Below the pieces are notes generated by a model. The model searched no databases. It was given only the letters and a program-made list of their open reading frames with translations, and had not been told where the DNA came from. Made by a program: the position numbers and the translations under genes. This document shows positions 22,391-35,039 of a stretch of 64,000 nt of DNA, in pieces. Source of the DNA: Microglena sp. YARC (lineage: Eukaryota > Chlorophyta > Chlorophyceae > Chlamydomonadales > Chlamydomonadaceae); NCBI GenBank assembly GCA_022414725.1, contig JAJSRW010001638.1, positions 1-64,000 of the forward strand, given 5' to 3'. Every line of letters starts with the position of its first letter. Within the stretch, counting starts at the first letter, position 1.

Positions 22391-25300
22391 GTATGTTAGC
22401 TTTGCCGCAATGCTTTATTGCTAGTACCCGGTGATTTTGAGGGTTGTCAGAAAAACCCACTGGATGATGCGGAGCAGGCTTGCCTTGGGTGAATATGGTC
22501 TGCCTACGACAATGACAATGACAATGACAACGACAATTACAATGAAAATATAAATTACGCGTGCACTGTTTATGCACGAGTCCCCCATCATGGTAAATCC
22601 TCTGTTTGTTGTCCACGTATATTATTTTAAGTTTTTCTTGTGCGTGAGTGATTCAGAGTGCATTGGAGTGGTGTGTATGTTAGTGTGTGTGTTATTGTGT
22701 GTGTGTTAATGTGTATGTGTGTGTTTTTTTTGGGGGGGGGTCGCTATACTAAGCCTCAGACCTTTCCATGAATGACGTCAGCAAGGCGGGAGGGCGGTCC
22801 CCCCTTGCCCTCCAGGGAGGGTCCACAGCGCAGCAGCATAGGGGACCAGAGCATCGCCCCCCCCTCACCCTCCAGGGAGGGTCCACAGCGCAGCAGCATA
22901 GGGGACCAGAGCATCGGCCCCCCCTCGCCCTCCAGGGGGGATCCGCAGTGCAGCAGCATAGGGGGCCAGAGCATCACTCTACTAGGCAGTAGCGTTACAA
23001 TTTCTTTTAGTTTTTTTTGGCATAGCCCCCCCTCCTGGGGGCAGGAGCCCCAGATTCACCCCCTGTACAAGTGTGGGTGCATGTGCACTGTACATGTTCA
23101 TGTGTAGGTGCATGTGAGCTGTACATGTACACGTTTGGGTCCGTGTATGTGACCTATATTACATTTATATTTACATTTACATTTACATGGTCATAGACAG
23201 GCCATAGTTGAGCCAAGACAAGCCCGCTTCACAACATCCATGCATACATGATATGACATGCATTCGTTCCTGTCATACATTCTCATAGACAGGCCATGCT
23301 TGAGCCAATACAAGCCCACTTCGCACCATCCATACATGATATGACATGATGTGCATTCTTTCCTGTATTTATGTGTCATAGCCAGGCCATAGTTGAGCCA
23401 AGCCAAGCCCGCTGCACAACATACATACATCGCATAACATGCATTATTTCATGTATTTATGTGTCATAGACAGGCCATAGTTGAGCCAAGCCAAGCCCGC
23501 TGCACAACATATATGGCACATGCATGTATTTATGTGTCATCACATGCATTATTTCATGTATTTATGTGTCATAGACAGGCCATAGTTGAGCCAAGCCAAG
23601 CCCGCTGCACAACATACATACATGGCATTACATGCATGATTTCATGTATTTATGTGTCATAGACAGGCCATAGTTGAGCCAAGCCAAGCCCGCTGCACAA
23701 CATACATACATGGCATAACATGCATTATTTCATGTATTTATGTGTCATAGACAGGCCATAGTTGAGCCAAGCCAAGGCCAAGCGCTGCACAACATACATA
23801 CATGGCATAACATGCATTATTTCATGTATTTATGTGTCATAGACAGGCCATAGTTGAGCCAAGCCAAGCCCGCTGCACAACATACATACATGGCATTACA
23901 TGCATTATTTCATGTATTTATGTGTCATAGCCAGGCCATAGTTGAGCCAGCCAAGCCCGCTGCACAACATACATACATGGCATAACATGCATTATTTCAT
24001 GTATTTATGTGTCATAGACAGGCCATAGTTGAGCCAAGCCAAGCCCGCTGCACAACATACATACATGGCATAACATGCATTATTTCATGTATTTATGTGT
24101 CATAGACAGGCCATAGTTGAGCCAGCCAAGCCCGCTGCACAACATACATACATGGCATAACATGCATTATTTCATTATTTATGTGTCATAGACAGGCCAT
24201 AGTTGAGCCAAGCCAAGCCCGCTGCACAACATACATACATGGCATAACATGCATTATTTCATGTATTTATGTGTCATAGACAGGCCATAGTTGAGCCAAG
24301 CCAAGCCCGCTGCACAACATACATACATGGCATAACATGCATTATTTCATGTATTTATGTGTCATAGACAGGCCATAGTTGAGCCAAGCCAAGCCCGCTG
24401 CACAACATACATACATGGCATAACATGCATTATTTCATGTATTTATGTGTCATAGACAGGCCATAGTTGAGCCAAGCCAAGCCCGCTGCACAACATACAT
24501 ACATGGCATAACATGCATTATTTCATGTATTTATGTGTCATAGACAGGCCATAGTTGAGCCAAGCCAAGCCCGCTGCACAACATACATACATGGCATAAC
24601 ATGCATTATTTCATGTATTTATGTGTCATAGACAGGCCATAGTTGAGCCAGCCAAGCCCGCTGCACAACATACATACATGGCATAACATGCATTATTTCA
24701 TGTATTTATGTGTCATAGACAGGCCATAGTTGAGCCAAGCCAAGCCCGTGCACAACATACATACATGGCATAACATGCATTATTTCATGTATTTATGTGT
24801 CATAGACCAGGCCATAGTTGAGCCAAGCCAAGCCCGCTGCACAACATACATACATGGCATAACATGCATTATTTCATGTATTTATGTGTCATAGACAGGC
24901 CATAGTTGAGCCAAGCCAAGCCCGCTGCACAACATACATACATGGCATAACATGCATTATTTCATGTATTTATGTGTCATAGACAGGCCATAGTTGAGCC
25001 AAGCCAAGCCCGCTGCACAACATACATACATGGCATAACATGCATTATTTCATGTATTTATGTGTCATAGACAGGCCATAGTTGAGCCAAGCCAAGCCCG
25101 CTGCACAACATACATACATGGCATAACATGCATTATTTCATGTATTTATGTGTCATAGACAGGCCATAGTTGAGCCAAGCCAAGCCCGCTGCACAACATA
25201 CATACATGGCATTACATGCATTATTTCATGTATTTATGTGTCATAGACAGGCCATAGTTGAGCCAGCCAAGCCCGCTGCACAACATACATACATGGCATA

Positions 25301-28300
25301 ACATGCATTATTTCATGTATTTATGTGTCATAGACAGGCCATAGTTGAGCCAAGCCAAGCCCGCTGCAACAACATACATACATGGCATAACATGCATTAT
25401 TTCATGTATTTATGTGTCATAGACAGGCCATAGTTGAGCCAAGCCAAGCCCGCTGCACAACATACATACATGGCATAACATGCATTATTTCATGTATTTA
25501 TGTGTCATAGACAGGCCCATAGTTGAGCCAAGCCAAGCCCGCTGCACAACATACATACATGGCATACACATGCATTATTTCATGTATTTATGTGTCATAG
25601 ACAGGCCATAGTTGAGCCAAGCCAAGCCCGCTGCACAACATACATACATGGCATAACATGCATTATTTCATGTATTTATGTGTCATAGACAGGCCATAGT
25701 TGAGCCAAGCCAAGCCCGCTGCACAACATACATACATGGCATAACATGCATTATTTCATGTATTTATGTGTCATAGACAGGCCATAGTTGAGCCAAGCCA
25801 AGCCCGCTGCACAACATACATACATGGCATAACATGCATTATTTCATGTATTTATGTGTCATAGACAGGCCATAGTTGAGCCAAGGCCAAGCCCGCTGCA
25901 CAACATACATACATTGGCATAACATGCATTATTTCATGTATTTATGTGTCATAGACAGGCCATAGTTGAGCCAAGCCAAGCCCGCTGCACAACATACATA
26001 CATGGCATTACATGCATTATTTCATGTATTTATGTGTCATAGACAGGCCATAGTTTGAGCCAGGCCAAGCCCGCTGCACAACATACATACATTGGCATAA
26101 CATGCATTATTTCATGTTTTAATGTGTGTCATAGCCAGGCCATAGTTGAGCCAAGCCAAGCCCGCTGCACAACATACATACTTGGCATAACTTGCATTAT
26201 TTCATGTATTTATGTGTCATAGACAGGCCATAGTTGAGCCAAGCCAAGCCCGCTGCACAACATACATACATGGCATAACATGCATTATTTCATGTATTTA
26301 TGTGTCATAGACAGGCCCATAGTTGAGCCAAGCCAAGCCCGCTGCACAACATACATACATGGCATAACATGCATTATTTCATGTATTTATGTGTCATAGA
26401 CAGGCCATAGTTGAGCCAAGCCAAGCCCGCTGCACAACATACATACATGGCATAACTTGCATTATTTCATGTATTTATGTGTCATAGCAGGCCATAGTTG
26501 AGCCAAGCCAAGCCCGCTGCACAACATACATACATGGCATAACTTGCAATATTTCATGTATTTATGTGTCATAGACAGGCCATACTTGAGCCAAGCCAAG
26601 CCCGCTGCACAACATACATACATGGCATAACATGCATTATTTCATGTATTTATGTGTCATAGACAGGCCATAGTTGAGCCAAGCCAAGCCCGCTGCACAA
26701 CATACATACATGGCATAACATGCATTATTTCATGTATTTATGTGTCATAGACAGGCCATAGTTGAGCCAAGCCAAGCCCGCTGCACAACATACATACATG
26801 GCATAACATGCATTATTTCATGTATTTATGTGTCATAGCCAGGCCATAGTTGAGCCAAGCCAAGCCCACTTCACAACATCTATCCATGCATGACATGACA
26901 TGACGTGCATTCTTTCCTGATCAAGAGCAATCTGCCAACTTTCTTTTTTGCAACCAGGAGTAAAAAAAATAAGTTTGGACACCTATCACTATAGAACCTG
27001 AGGAGGGCTTGTTCCCCCCCCCCCCCCCCCCCCCTCCTCCTCCTCTTAAAAACCCAATTTTCCTGTTGCAACAATTGATTTTGGGATATCTATCTCCCTA
27101 AAAAGCAATCTGACGACTTTCTTTCTTGCAACAGTTGATTTTGGGATATCTATCCCCTTCATCTGAAGACTGGCCGAAAGACTTAGCTGCGAGGAGGACC
27201 CAGTACCACGTGTTCTGTGATGTAAGTGCAACTTATGCTGGTGGTAATGGTAGCAGACCCTAATGTGAATAGTAGCAGTGCTAGCAGTAATAGTTGCAGA
27301 AGAAGTAGCAGTCATAGCGGTACATGGTGATGACTGGCCGCAAGACTTAGCTGTGAGGAGAAACCAGTACCACGTGTTCTGTGATGTAAGTGCAACTTAT
27401 GCTGGTGGTAATGGTAGCATACCCTAATGCTAATAGTAGCAGTGCTAGCAGTAATAGTAGCAGTAGTAGTAGCAGTAGCAGTAGCAGTAGCAGTACATGG
27501 TGATGACTGGCCGAGAGGCTTGGCTGCGAGGAGGACCCAGTACCACGTGTTCTGTGATGTAAGTGAGATCTATGGTGATCTGCAAAGGAAGTGAGATCTA
27601 TGCATGCAGTAGTAGATGGTGATGATGGTAGTTATAGTAGTATTGCTAGCAGTAGTAGTAGCAGTGGTAGCAGTGGTAGCAGTGGTTGTAGCAGTGGTAG
27701 CAGTGCAAGGTGAGGACTGGCCAGAAGACTTAGCTGCGAGGAGGACCCAGTACCATGTGTTGTGTGGTGTAAGTGAGATCTATGCATGCAGTAGTAGATG
27801 GTGATGATGATGGTACTAATAGCCGCAGTGGTAGCAGTAGTAGTAGCAGTAGCCGCAGTAGTAGCAGTGCAGGGTGATGACTGCGATAAGGGGCCAGTAA
27901 TGACCGGCACACCACCATTACACCTCCAGACTACCATTACACCTCCACACCACCAGACCACCACCACACCACACCACCATAACACCACAACAACACAACG
28001 CCACACAACATAACACACCATACCACACAACACAACGCACCATACCACACAACACAACACACCATACCACACAACACAACACACCATACCATACCACACA
28101 ACACAACACAACACACCATACCACAAAACACAACACACCATACCACACAACACAACACACCATACCACACAACACAACACACCATACCACACAACACAAC
28201 ACTCCATACCACACCACACAACACACCATACCACAACACAACAACACACCATACCACACAACACACCAGTAGTAGCAGTGCATGGTTATGACTGCGATAA

Positions 28301-31300
28301 GGAGCCAGTTCCGTAGCCCCTTTCAGTGATGTACATTGGTCTAATGGTAGACCAAATCGCTTGAGGAAGAAGATTCGGGGGTTCGATTCCCCCTACGGTC
28401 GCTCTCAGCGTTGCAGGTCGTTGTCAACCGCGATGGTAGCTTGTCCAGTTGAGGTAGAAGACCGCTCTCTACCCGCGTACGACGGGCTCCCTTAACACCA
28501 CGCCCCACCAGGCGTTATCATTAGCCAGTGCCATGTGTTCTGTGACGTAAGTGCAACTTATGCATGCAGCCGGAGATGGTGATGATGGTAGTAATAGCAG
28601 CAGTGGTAGCAGAAGTAGTAGCAGTGCAAGGTGAGGACTGACTGGAAGACTTCGCTGTGATAATAACCCATTACCTTGTGTTCTGTGATGTAAGTGAGAT
28701 CTATGGTGATCTGCAAAGGAAGTGTGATCTATGCATGCAGTAGCAGATGGTGATGATGGTAGTTATAGCAGCAGTGGTAGCAGAAGTAGTAGCAGTGCAA
28801 GGTGAGGACTGACCGGAAGACTTCGCTGTGATAACAACCCAGTACCTTGTGTTCTGTCATGGAAGTGAAATCTATCTTTTAATGTGTTTCGATGTGTTTC
28901 AATGTGTTTCATTGCCAACCATCTGTGCCATTCAATTTCATTATATTTCAATGTCCACCATGTGATCCATTCAATTTCATTGTCTATCAATGCCGACCAC
29001 ATGTGAGGTGACTGAACCTGACCCACCCACCCACCCACCCACCCACCCACCTGATCCCTCTCACCCACCCACCTGACCCCCCACCCATCTGATCCACCTG
29101 ACCCACCCACCCACAACACAACGCAACACAGGAACTGATTGTTGATCCGCGGAGAGGGGCCGATGTGTCGACTGCTGAGAGAAAAGAAGAAGTAGATGAT
29201 CCCCTGCGTGCAAAAGACGTGACCAGCTCTGACCACCCATTGAGTGTAGATCCCTGCAGCTCATGGAATACATACTTCGAGGACAACGAAATCATGATAC
29301 AGGTGTGTTCAAGTTTACTTCAAAATCTACGATTCAGGGTGTACATCAGTTTTTTTTCTCCGGCGATGCGTTGTACTGCGTCGCTATTGCATCGTTGCAT
29401 GGCGGCACATGAACCCTGGGCTCCGCGCTTTGCGTGCCGCAATTTAAAAAGGGTTCCTGCAGGTCATGGAACACCTACTTCGAGCACAACGAAATCATGA
29501 TACAGGTGTGCTTCGCCTGAAGTTCAATTCAGTGGCATAAATGCATTCAAACAATTGGAATATAAAAATGGGCAGAGCAGCTCTTTGTCTGATAAGCTAC
29601 CCAACACTCATACAATGGAAATCATTTCCGAAATCATGATACATGTGTGCTTCGCTAAGTTCCAGGGGACAGCCCGTTTCAGTGAATCAATTGGTTTAGT
29701 GGTACACCAGATCGCTTCAACGAAGCAGGGTCGGGGGTTCGATTCCCCCTACAGTCACACTGAGCATTGCAGGTCGTTGTCAACCGCGATGGTAGCTTGT
29801 CTAGTCGAGGTGGTAGACCGTTCTCTGCCCGCGTACGAATCATGATACAGGGGTGCTTCGCCTGAAGTTCAGTTCAGTGGCATAAATGCATTCAAACGAT
29901 GGGAATATAAAAATGGGCAGAACAGCTCTTTGTCTGATAAGCTACCCAACCCTCACACAATGGGGAAGACTGGAAATACATACAAAGCTGCTTTGGGGCT
30001 TTTATTTTTGGCTACAAGAAGTTCCAGGGGTCATATATGACTAGGGATCGGCAATATGATATCAAATGATATCATGTCATCATATGATGCCGGCGGTCTG
30101 ACTAGGTAACTTTGGCCTGGGGCATCATATCATATGATATTAAATCATTTGATTTTTGTATGATATCATATGATATCATACTCGTCTTTGGTCAACATCA
30201 CATGATTTGCCGTTCCCTATTTATGACTAGTTTAGACCCATCCTTCTCCATGCAGCGATGGAATGGCGAGGCGTCTGTGGGTAAAAAATGAGGGAGAAGG
30301 ACTATACTCTAGGGCTCCTCTTTTTGTTGGAGCCCCCCCTTCTGGGGAGCGCCAGCCCCCAGATTCATCCCGTTGTCCGTCGGTCCAAGCGTCCGATCGT
30401 CCGACCGACGGCCAAGACGAAGCCAGACACGTCAGCCAACTGTTTCATAACTAACTGGCTTTGGTCAGCTGCATCGTTGCCTAATGTTGTTCCGTTGCCA
30501 ACACTCTTGGAATTCATACTTTGAGGACAACGAAATCATGATTCAGGTGTGGGCTAGGGTTTAGGGTTTACACACTAATGTGTTGGGAACGTAATGGGCC
30601 CTCCAAATCATTCTGAGAGGTCCAGTGTTTCTTTTTTCGACGACGCGTCGCCATTCTGTCGCCATTCCGTAGAATGCTACACCCCCGGACCCCCCAATAT
30701 CGGGACGCGCTGCCCCTCGGCCCCCCCAGGCTCCGCGCTCCGCCATGCGATGGCTACGCAACTTTCCTGAAATCAGGGTTGAGTAGCCCAAGTAGCTACT
30801 CAACCTGGACTACAGAAATCTGAAATGAAAAACACTGGAGAGGTCTCTGTCAAGGCCTTCCAGATTTCTCACTTTCTTGATGTACAAGAAAGGAATTTCT
30901 TGATGTACTGAAATATAATTTCTGGATGTGCAAAAAAATAATTTATTGATGTTCAGAAACGGAAATTCTTGATGTACAAGACAGGAATTTATTGATGTAC
31001 AAGAAATAATATATTAATGCGGGTATTTATGTAAAAAACGGAATTTCTTGATGTACAAGAAAATAATTTCTTGATGTATGTACAGAATGTGTTGATGTAT
31101 GTACGGAATGTGTTGATGTATGTACGGAATGTGTTGATGTATGTACGGAATGTCTTGATGTATGTACGGAATGTGTTGATGTATGTACGGAATGTCTTGA
31201 TGTATGTACGGAATGTGTTGATGTATGTACGGAATGTCTTGATGTATGTACGGAATGTGTTGATGTATGTACGGAATGTCTTGATGTATGTACGGAATGT

Positions 31301-33422
31301 CTTGATGTATGTACGGAATGTGTTGATGTATGTACGGAATGTCTTGATGTATGTGCGGAATGTCTTGAGAGGGCCTTGTTCATGAACGCCAAGCTAGGCC
31401 GTACTGCCTTTTGACCATATTGTAATGCCTCTTCGGCTACATTGTTTGACCACACATGCAGGTTGAGAGGGACGTGATGCGAACACATCCTGACATGCCC
31501 TTCTTTACTGGAGAGGACTCCGAGGCACTGAGCCGCTGAGAGGAAATGAAGAGGGCCTTGTTCATGAACGCCAAGCTAGGCTGTACTGCCTCTTTGACCA
31601 CATCGTACTGCCTCATTGACCACATTGTTTGATCGCACGAACAGGTTGAGAGGGACGTGATGCGAACACATCCTGACATGCCCTTCTTTTCTGGAGAGGA
31701 CCCTGAAGCAGTGAGCCACCGAGAGGAAATGAAAAGGGCCTTGTTCATGTATGCCAAACTCAACCCGGGTCTGAGGTACATCCAGGGAATGAACGAACTC
31801 ATTTCTCCACTCTATTACCTCTTCAAGAACGACTCAGATCTATTAGTGAGTTCCTTGTTGAGCGTGGGTATGCGAGGGAAAGCAGGGAGGGAGAGGGGAT
31901 GAAAAGGGCCTTGTCCATGTATGTTGAGCTCAACCCGGGTTTGAGGTGTATCTAGGTAATGAACAAACTCATTTCTCCACTCTATTACCTCTTCAAGAAC
32001 GACTCAGATCTATTAGTGAGTTCCTTGTTGAGCGTGGGTATGTGAGGGAAAACAGGGAGGGAGAGGAGACGAAAAGGGCCTTGTTCATGTATGCCAAGCT
32101 CAACCCGGGCCTGAGATACATCTAGGGAATATAGCCTTTTGGTGCTTAATAAAATATATCTTGCTTTTCGAGCATCTAGTAATTTAAATTAAACCCACCC
32201 ACACCAAACCCACTCACACAGGCTCGTAAATACGGGGAGGCAGATGCCTTCTGGTGCTTCATGGATATAATTTCCTAATTCAGGGACCTCTTCTGCCATA
32301 AGCTCGACAATGCAGAGCCTTGTATCCTGGACAAGATGTTTGGCACTTGGCATTTTTGCCTCGCCACCAACAACAGCCCAACACCACCCAACACCACCAC
32401 CAAACCCCACCAACCAACAACACGAACAACACGAACAACACGAACAACACGAACAACAGCCAAACACCACTTTACACCACCACCAACCCCCACCCACCAA
32501 CAACACCAACAACACCCACCAACCAACCACCACCACACCAACAACACCACACCAACAACACCAACACCAACACCCACCCACCAACAACACCAACAACACC
32601 AACAACACCAACAACACCCAACCACCAACAACACCCACCCACCAACAACACCAACAACACCAACAACACCAACAACACCCACCAACACTCACCAACCACC
32701 AACAACACCAACAACACCACCAACACACCAACACCCACCCACCAACAACACCAACAACACCCAACAACACCCACCAACACCAACAAACACACCAACCACC
32801 ACACAAACAACACCCACCAACACCAACAACACCCACCCACCAACAACACCAACAACACCAACAACACCCACCAACACCCACCAGCCACCAACAACACCCA
32901 CCAACACCCACCACCCACCACCAACACCAACAACACATACCAACCACCAACAACACCAACAACACCCACCACCCACCAACAACACCCACCCACCAACAAC
33001 ACCAAACAAACACCAACAACACCCATCAACACCCACCAGCCACCAACAACACCCACCAACACCCACCAACCACCAACAACACCAACAACACACACCAACC
33101 ACCAACAACACCAACAACACCCACCAACAACACCAACAACACCAACAACACCCACCAACACCCACCAGCCACCAACAACACCCACCAACACCCACCAACC
33201 ACCAACAACACCAACAACACACACCAACCACCAACAACACCAACAACACCCACCAACAACACCAACAACACCAACAACACCCACCAACCACCAACAACAC
33301 CCACCCACCAACAACACCAACAACACCCACCAACAACCCGTGTTTGACTCAGCTTTTACTTGTGCAGGCTCATAAATACAGCGAGGCCGACGCCTTCTGG
33401 TGCTTCATGGATCTCATTTCTG

Positions 33423-33457
<35 letters not shown>

Positions 33458-35000
33458 GCGTGTGCGTGTGTGTGTGCGTGCGTGTGTGTGTGTTTGTGTG
33501 TGTGTGTTTGTGCGTGTGCGTGTGTGTGGGGGGGATTCAGTACTAAGCATGTTTGCCCCAACTTAACCTTGTGCAGGCAGACGCATTCTGGTGCTTCATG
33601 AATTATCTCTTGCTCTTCGAGCTTCTAGTAATTAAAATCAAACCCACCCACACCAAACCCACTCACACAGGCTCATAAATACGGTGAGGCAGATGTATTC
33701 TGGTGCTTCATGGATCTCATTTCCAAACTATGTATTTTACAGTCCAGGGGTAGCCACTTCGTTTCTGGCACTTAGCATGTTTGCCCCAACTTAGCAGGCT
33801 CCAGCCCTAACTTTGCAGGCTCGTAATGATAACGCCTGGTGGGGCGTGGTGTTAAGGGAGCCCGTAGTACGCGGGTGGGGAGCGGTCTCCTACCTCAACT
33901 GGACAAGCTACCATCGCGGTTGACGACGACCTTATTATTTGCAGGCTCGTAAATATGGCAAGGTAGACGCCTTCTGGTGCTTCATGGATCTCATTTCCGT
34001 GTGTGTGTGCATGTCTGCGAGTGTGAGTGGGGATTATTCAATACTAAGCATGTTTGCCCCAACTTAATCTTGTGCAGGCTCGTAAATACGGCGAGGCAGA
34101 TGCATTCTGGTGCTTCATGGATCTCATTTCCGAATTCAGGGACCACTTCTGCCAGAAGCTCGACAATGCTGAGACAGGCATCCGCGCTACCATGCGGCGC
34201 TTGATGCGGCTGCTGAAGTATTGCGACCACAACTTGTGGCACCACATTGAGGTGGTGGAGAAGGTGAGTGAGTGGTGTCATACTGTGCACCTTGTGATGA
34301 GCTTGTTGAAGTGTTGCGGCCACAACTTGTGGCACCACATCGAGGTGGTGGAAAAGGTGGGGGCTCTCATACTTAGAGGGGAAATCTCCTCCCTCCTCCC
34401 CCCTCCCTCCTCCCTCCTCCCTCACCCCCCCTCCCTCCTCCCTCCTCCCTCCTCCCCACTCCCTACTCCTTACTCCCTACTCCCTACTCCCCCCTCCCTA
34501 CTCCCTACTCCCTACTCCCCCCTCCCCCCTCTTGCACCCCCACACACACCATCATGACCCTCATCTCAGATATACCAAAGCAATCCTGCCATGCATGTCA
34601 AGCCATCCTAACTGACAACTGCTGTTGTGCATTTCGTTCTACCACCACTGTAAACAACCTTGGGCCCTTGGCATCCCCCCCCCCCACCCCACACACCCCA
34701 CACACCCCACACACACACACCACACACCACACACCACACACACACAACCATTCACACACCCCTCGCAGGTTGACCCCCAATTTTATTCCTTCCGATGGAT
34801 CACGCTCCTCTTGTCACAAGAGTTTGCTTTCTCCGACACACTGCGCATTTGGGACACCATTCTGTCTGACCCTCAAGGCCGTATGGACTGCTTGTTGCGA
34901 ATCTGTGCTGCCATGATTCTCAACCAGAAAGAACAGCTTATGAAGGTGTGTTTCGTGCGTGTGTGTATGTGTGTTTATGTGTGTGTGTGTGTGTATGTGT

Positions 35001-35039
<39 letters not shown>

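Larger units (their letters stand above)
27300..28870 (+). repeat. TBC intron 2: echoes of the exon-2 3' end
   Basis: GACTGGCC..AAGACTTAGCTG, CGAGGAGGACCCAGTACCA and GTGTTCTGTGATGTAAGTG recur near 27320, 27500, 27710, 28525 (split by a SINE), 28630 and 28800. AGTAGCAGTAGC-type trinucleotides lie between the copies. Several echoes keep a usable GTAAGT donor. Confidence 0.88.
29460..30550 (+). repeat. TBC intron 3: echoes of the exon-3 3' end
   Basis: TCATGGAACACCTACTTCGA and CAACGAAATCATGATACAG|GTGTG recur at 29463-29505; shorter copies of AATCATGATACA.G.GTG lie near 29632 and 29838; another TACTTTGAGGACAACGAAAT is at 30518-30550. Confidence 0.87.

Noticed and set aside
23185..26880. CRISPR array
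   Set aside because: There are no unique spacers between repeats; the whole 88-bp unit is repeated, in an intron of a eukaryotic gene.
28328..28400. Functional tRNA genes at the SINE heads
   Set aside because: Boxes A and B are present, but the acceptor 5' strand does not pair with the 3' side and a conserved non-tRNA body follows in every copy.
31027..31488. Seven-residue periodic frames on both strands
   Set aside because: Translation of a 21-bp minisatellite in TBC intron 3.
32310..33601. Three overlapping forward frames of 345-421 codons rich in Thr, Pro, Asn and Gln
   Set aside because: They cover the CAACACC tract in TBC intron 4. All three frames being open shows a compositional effect.
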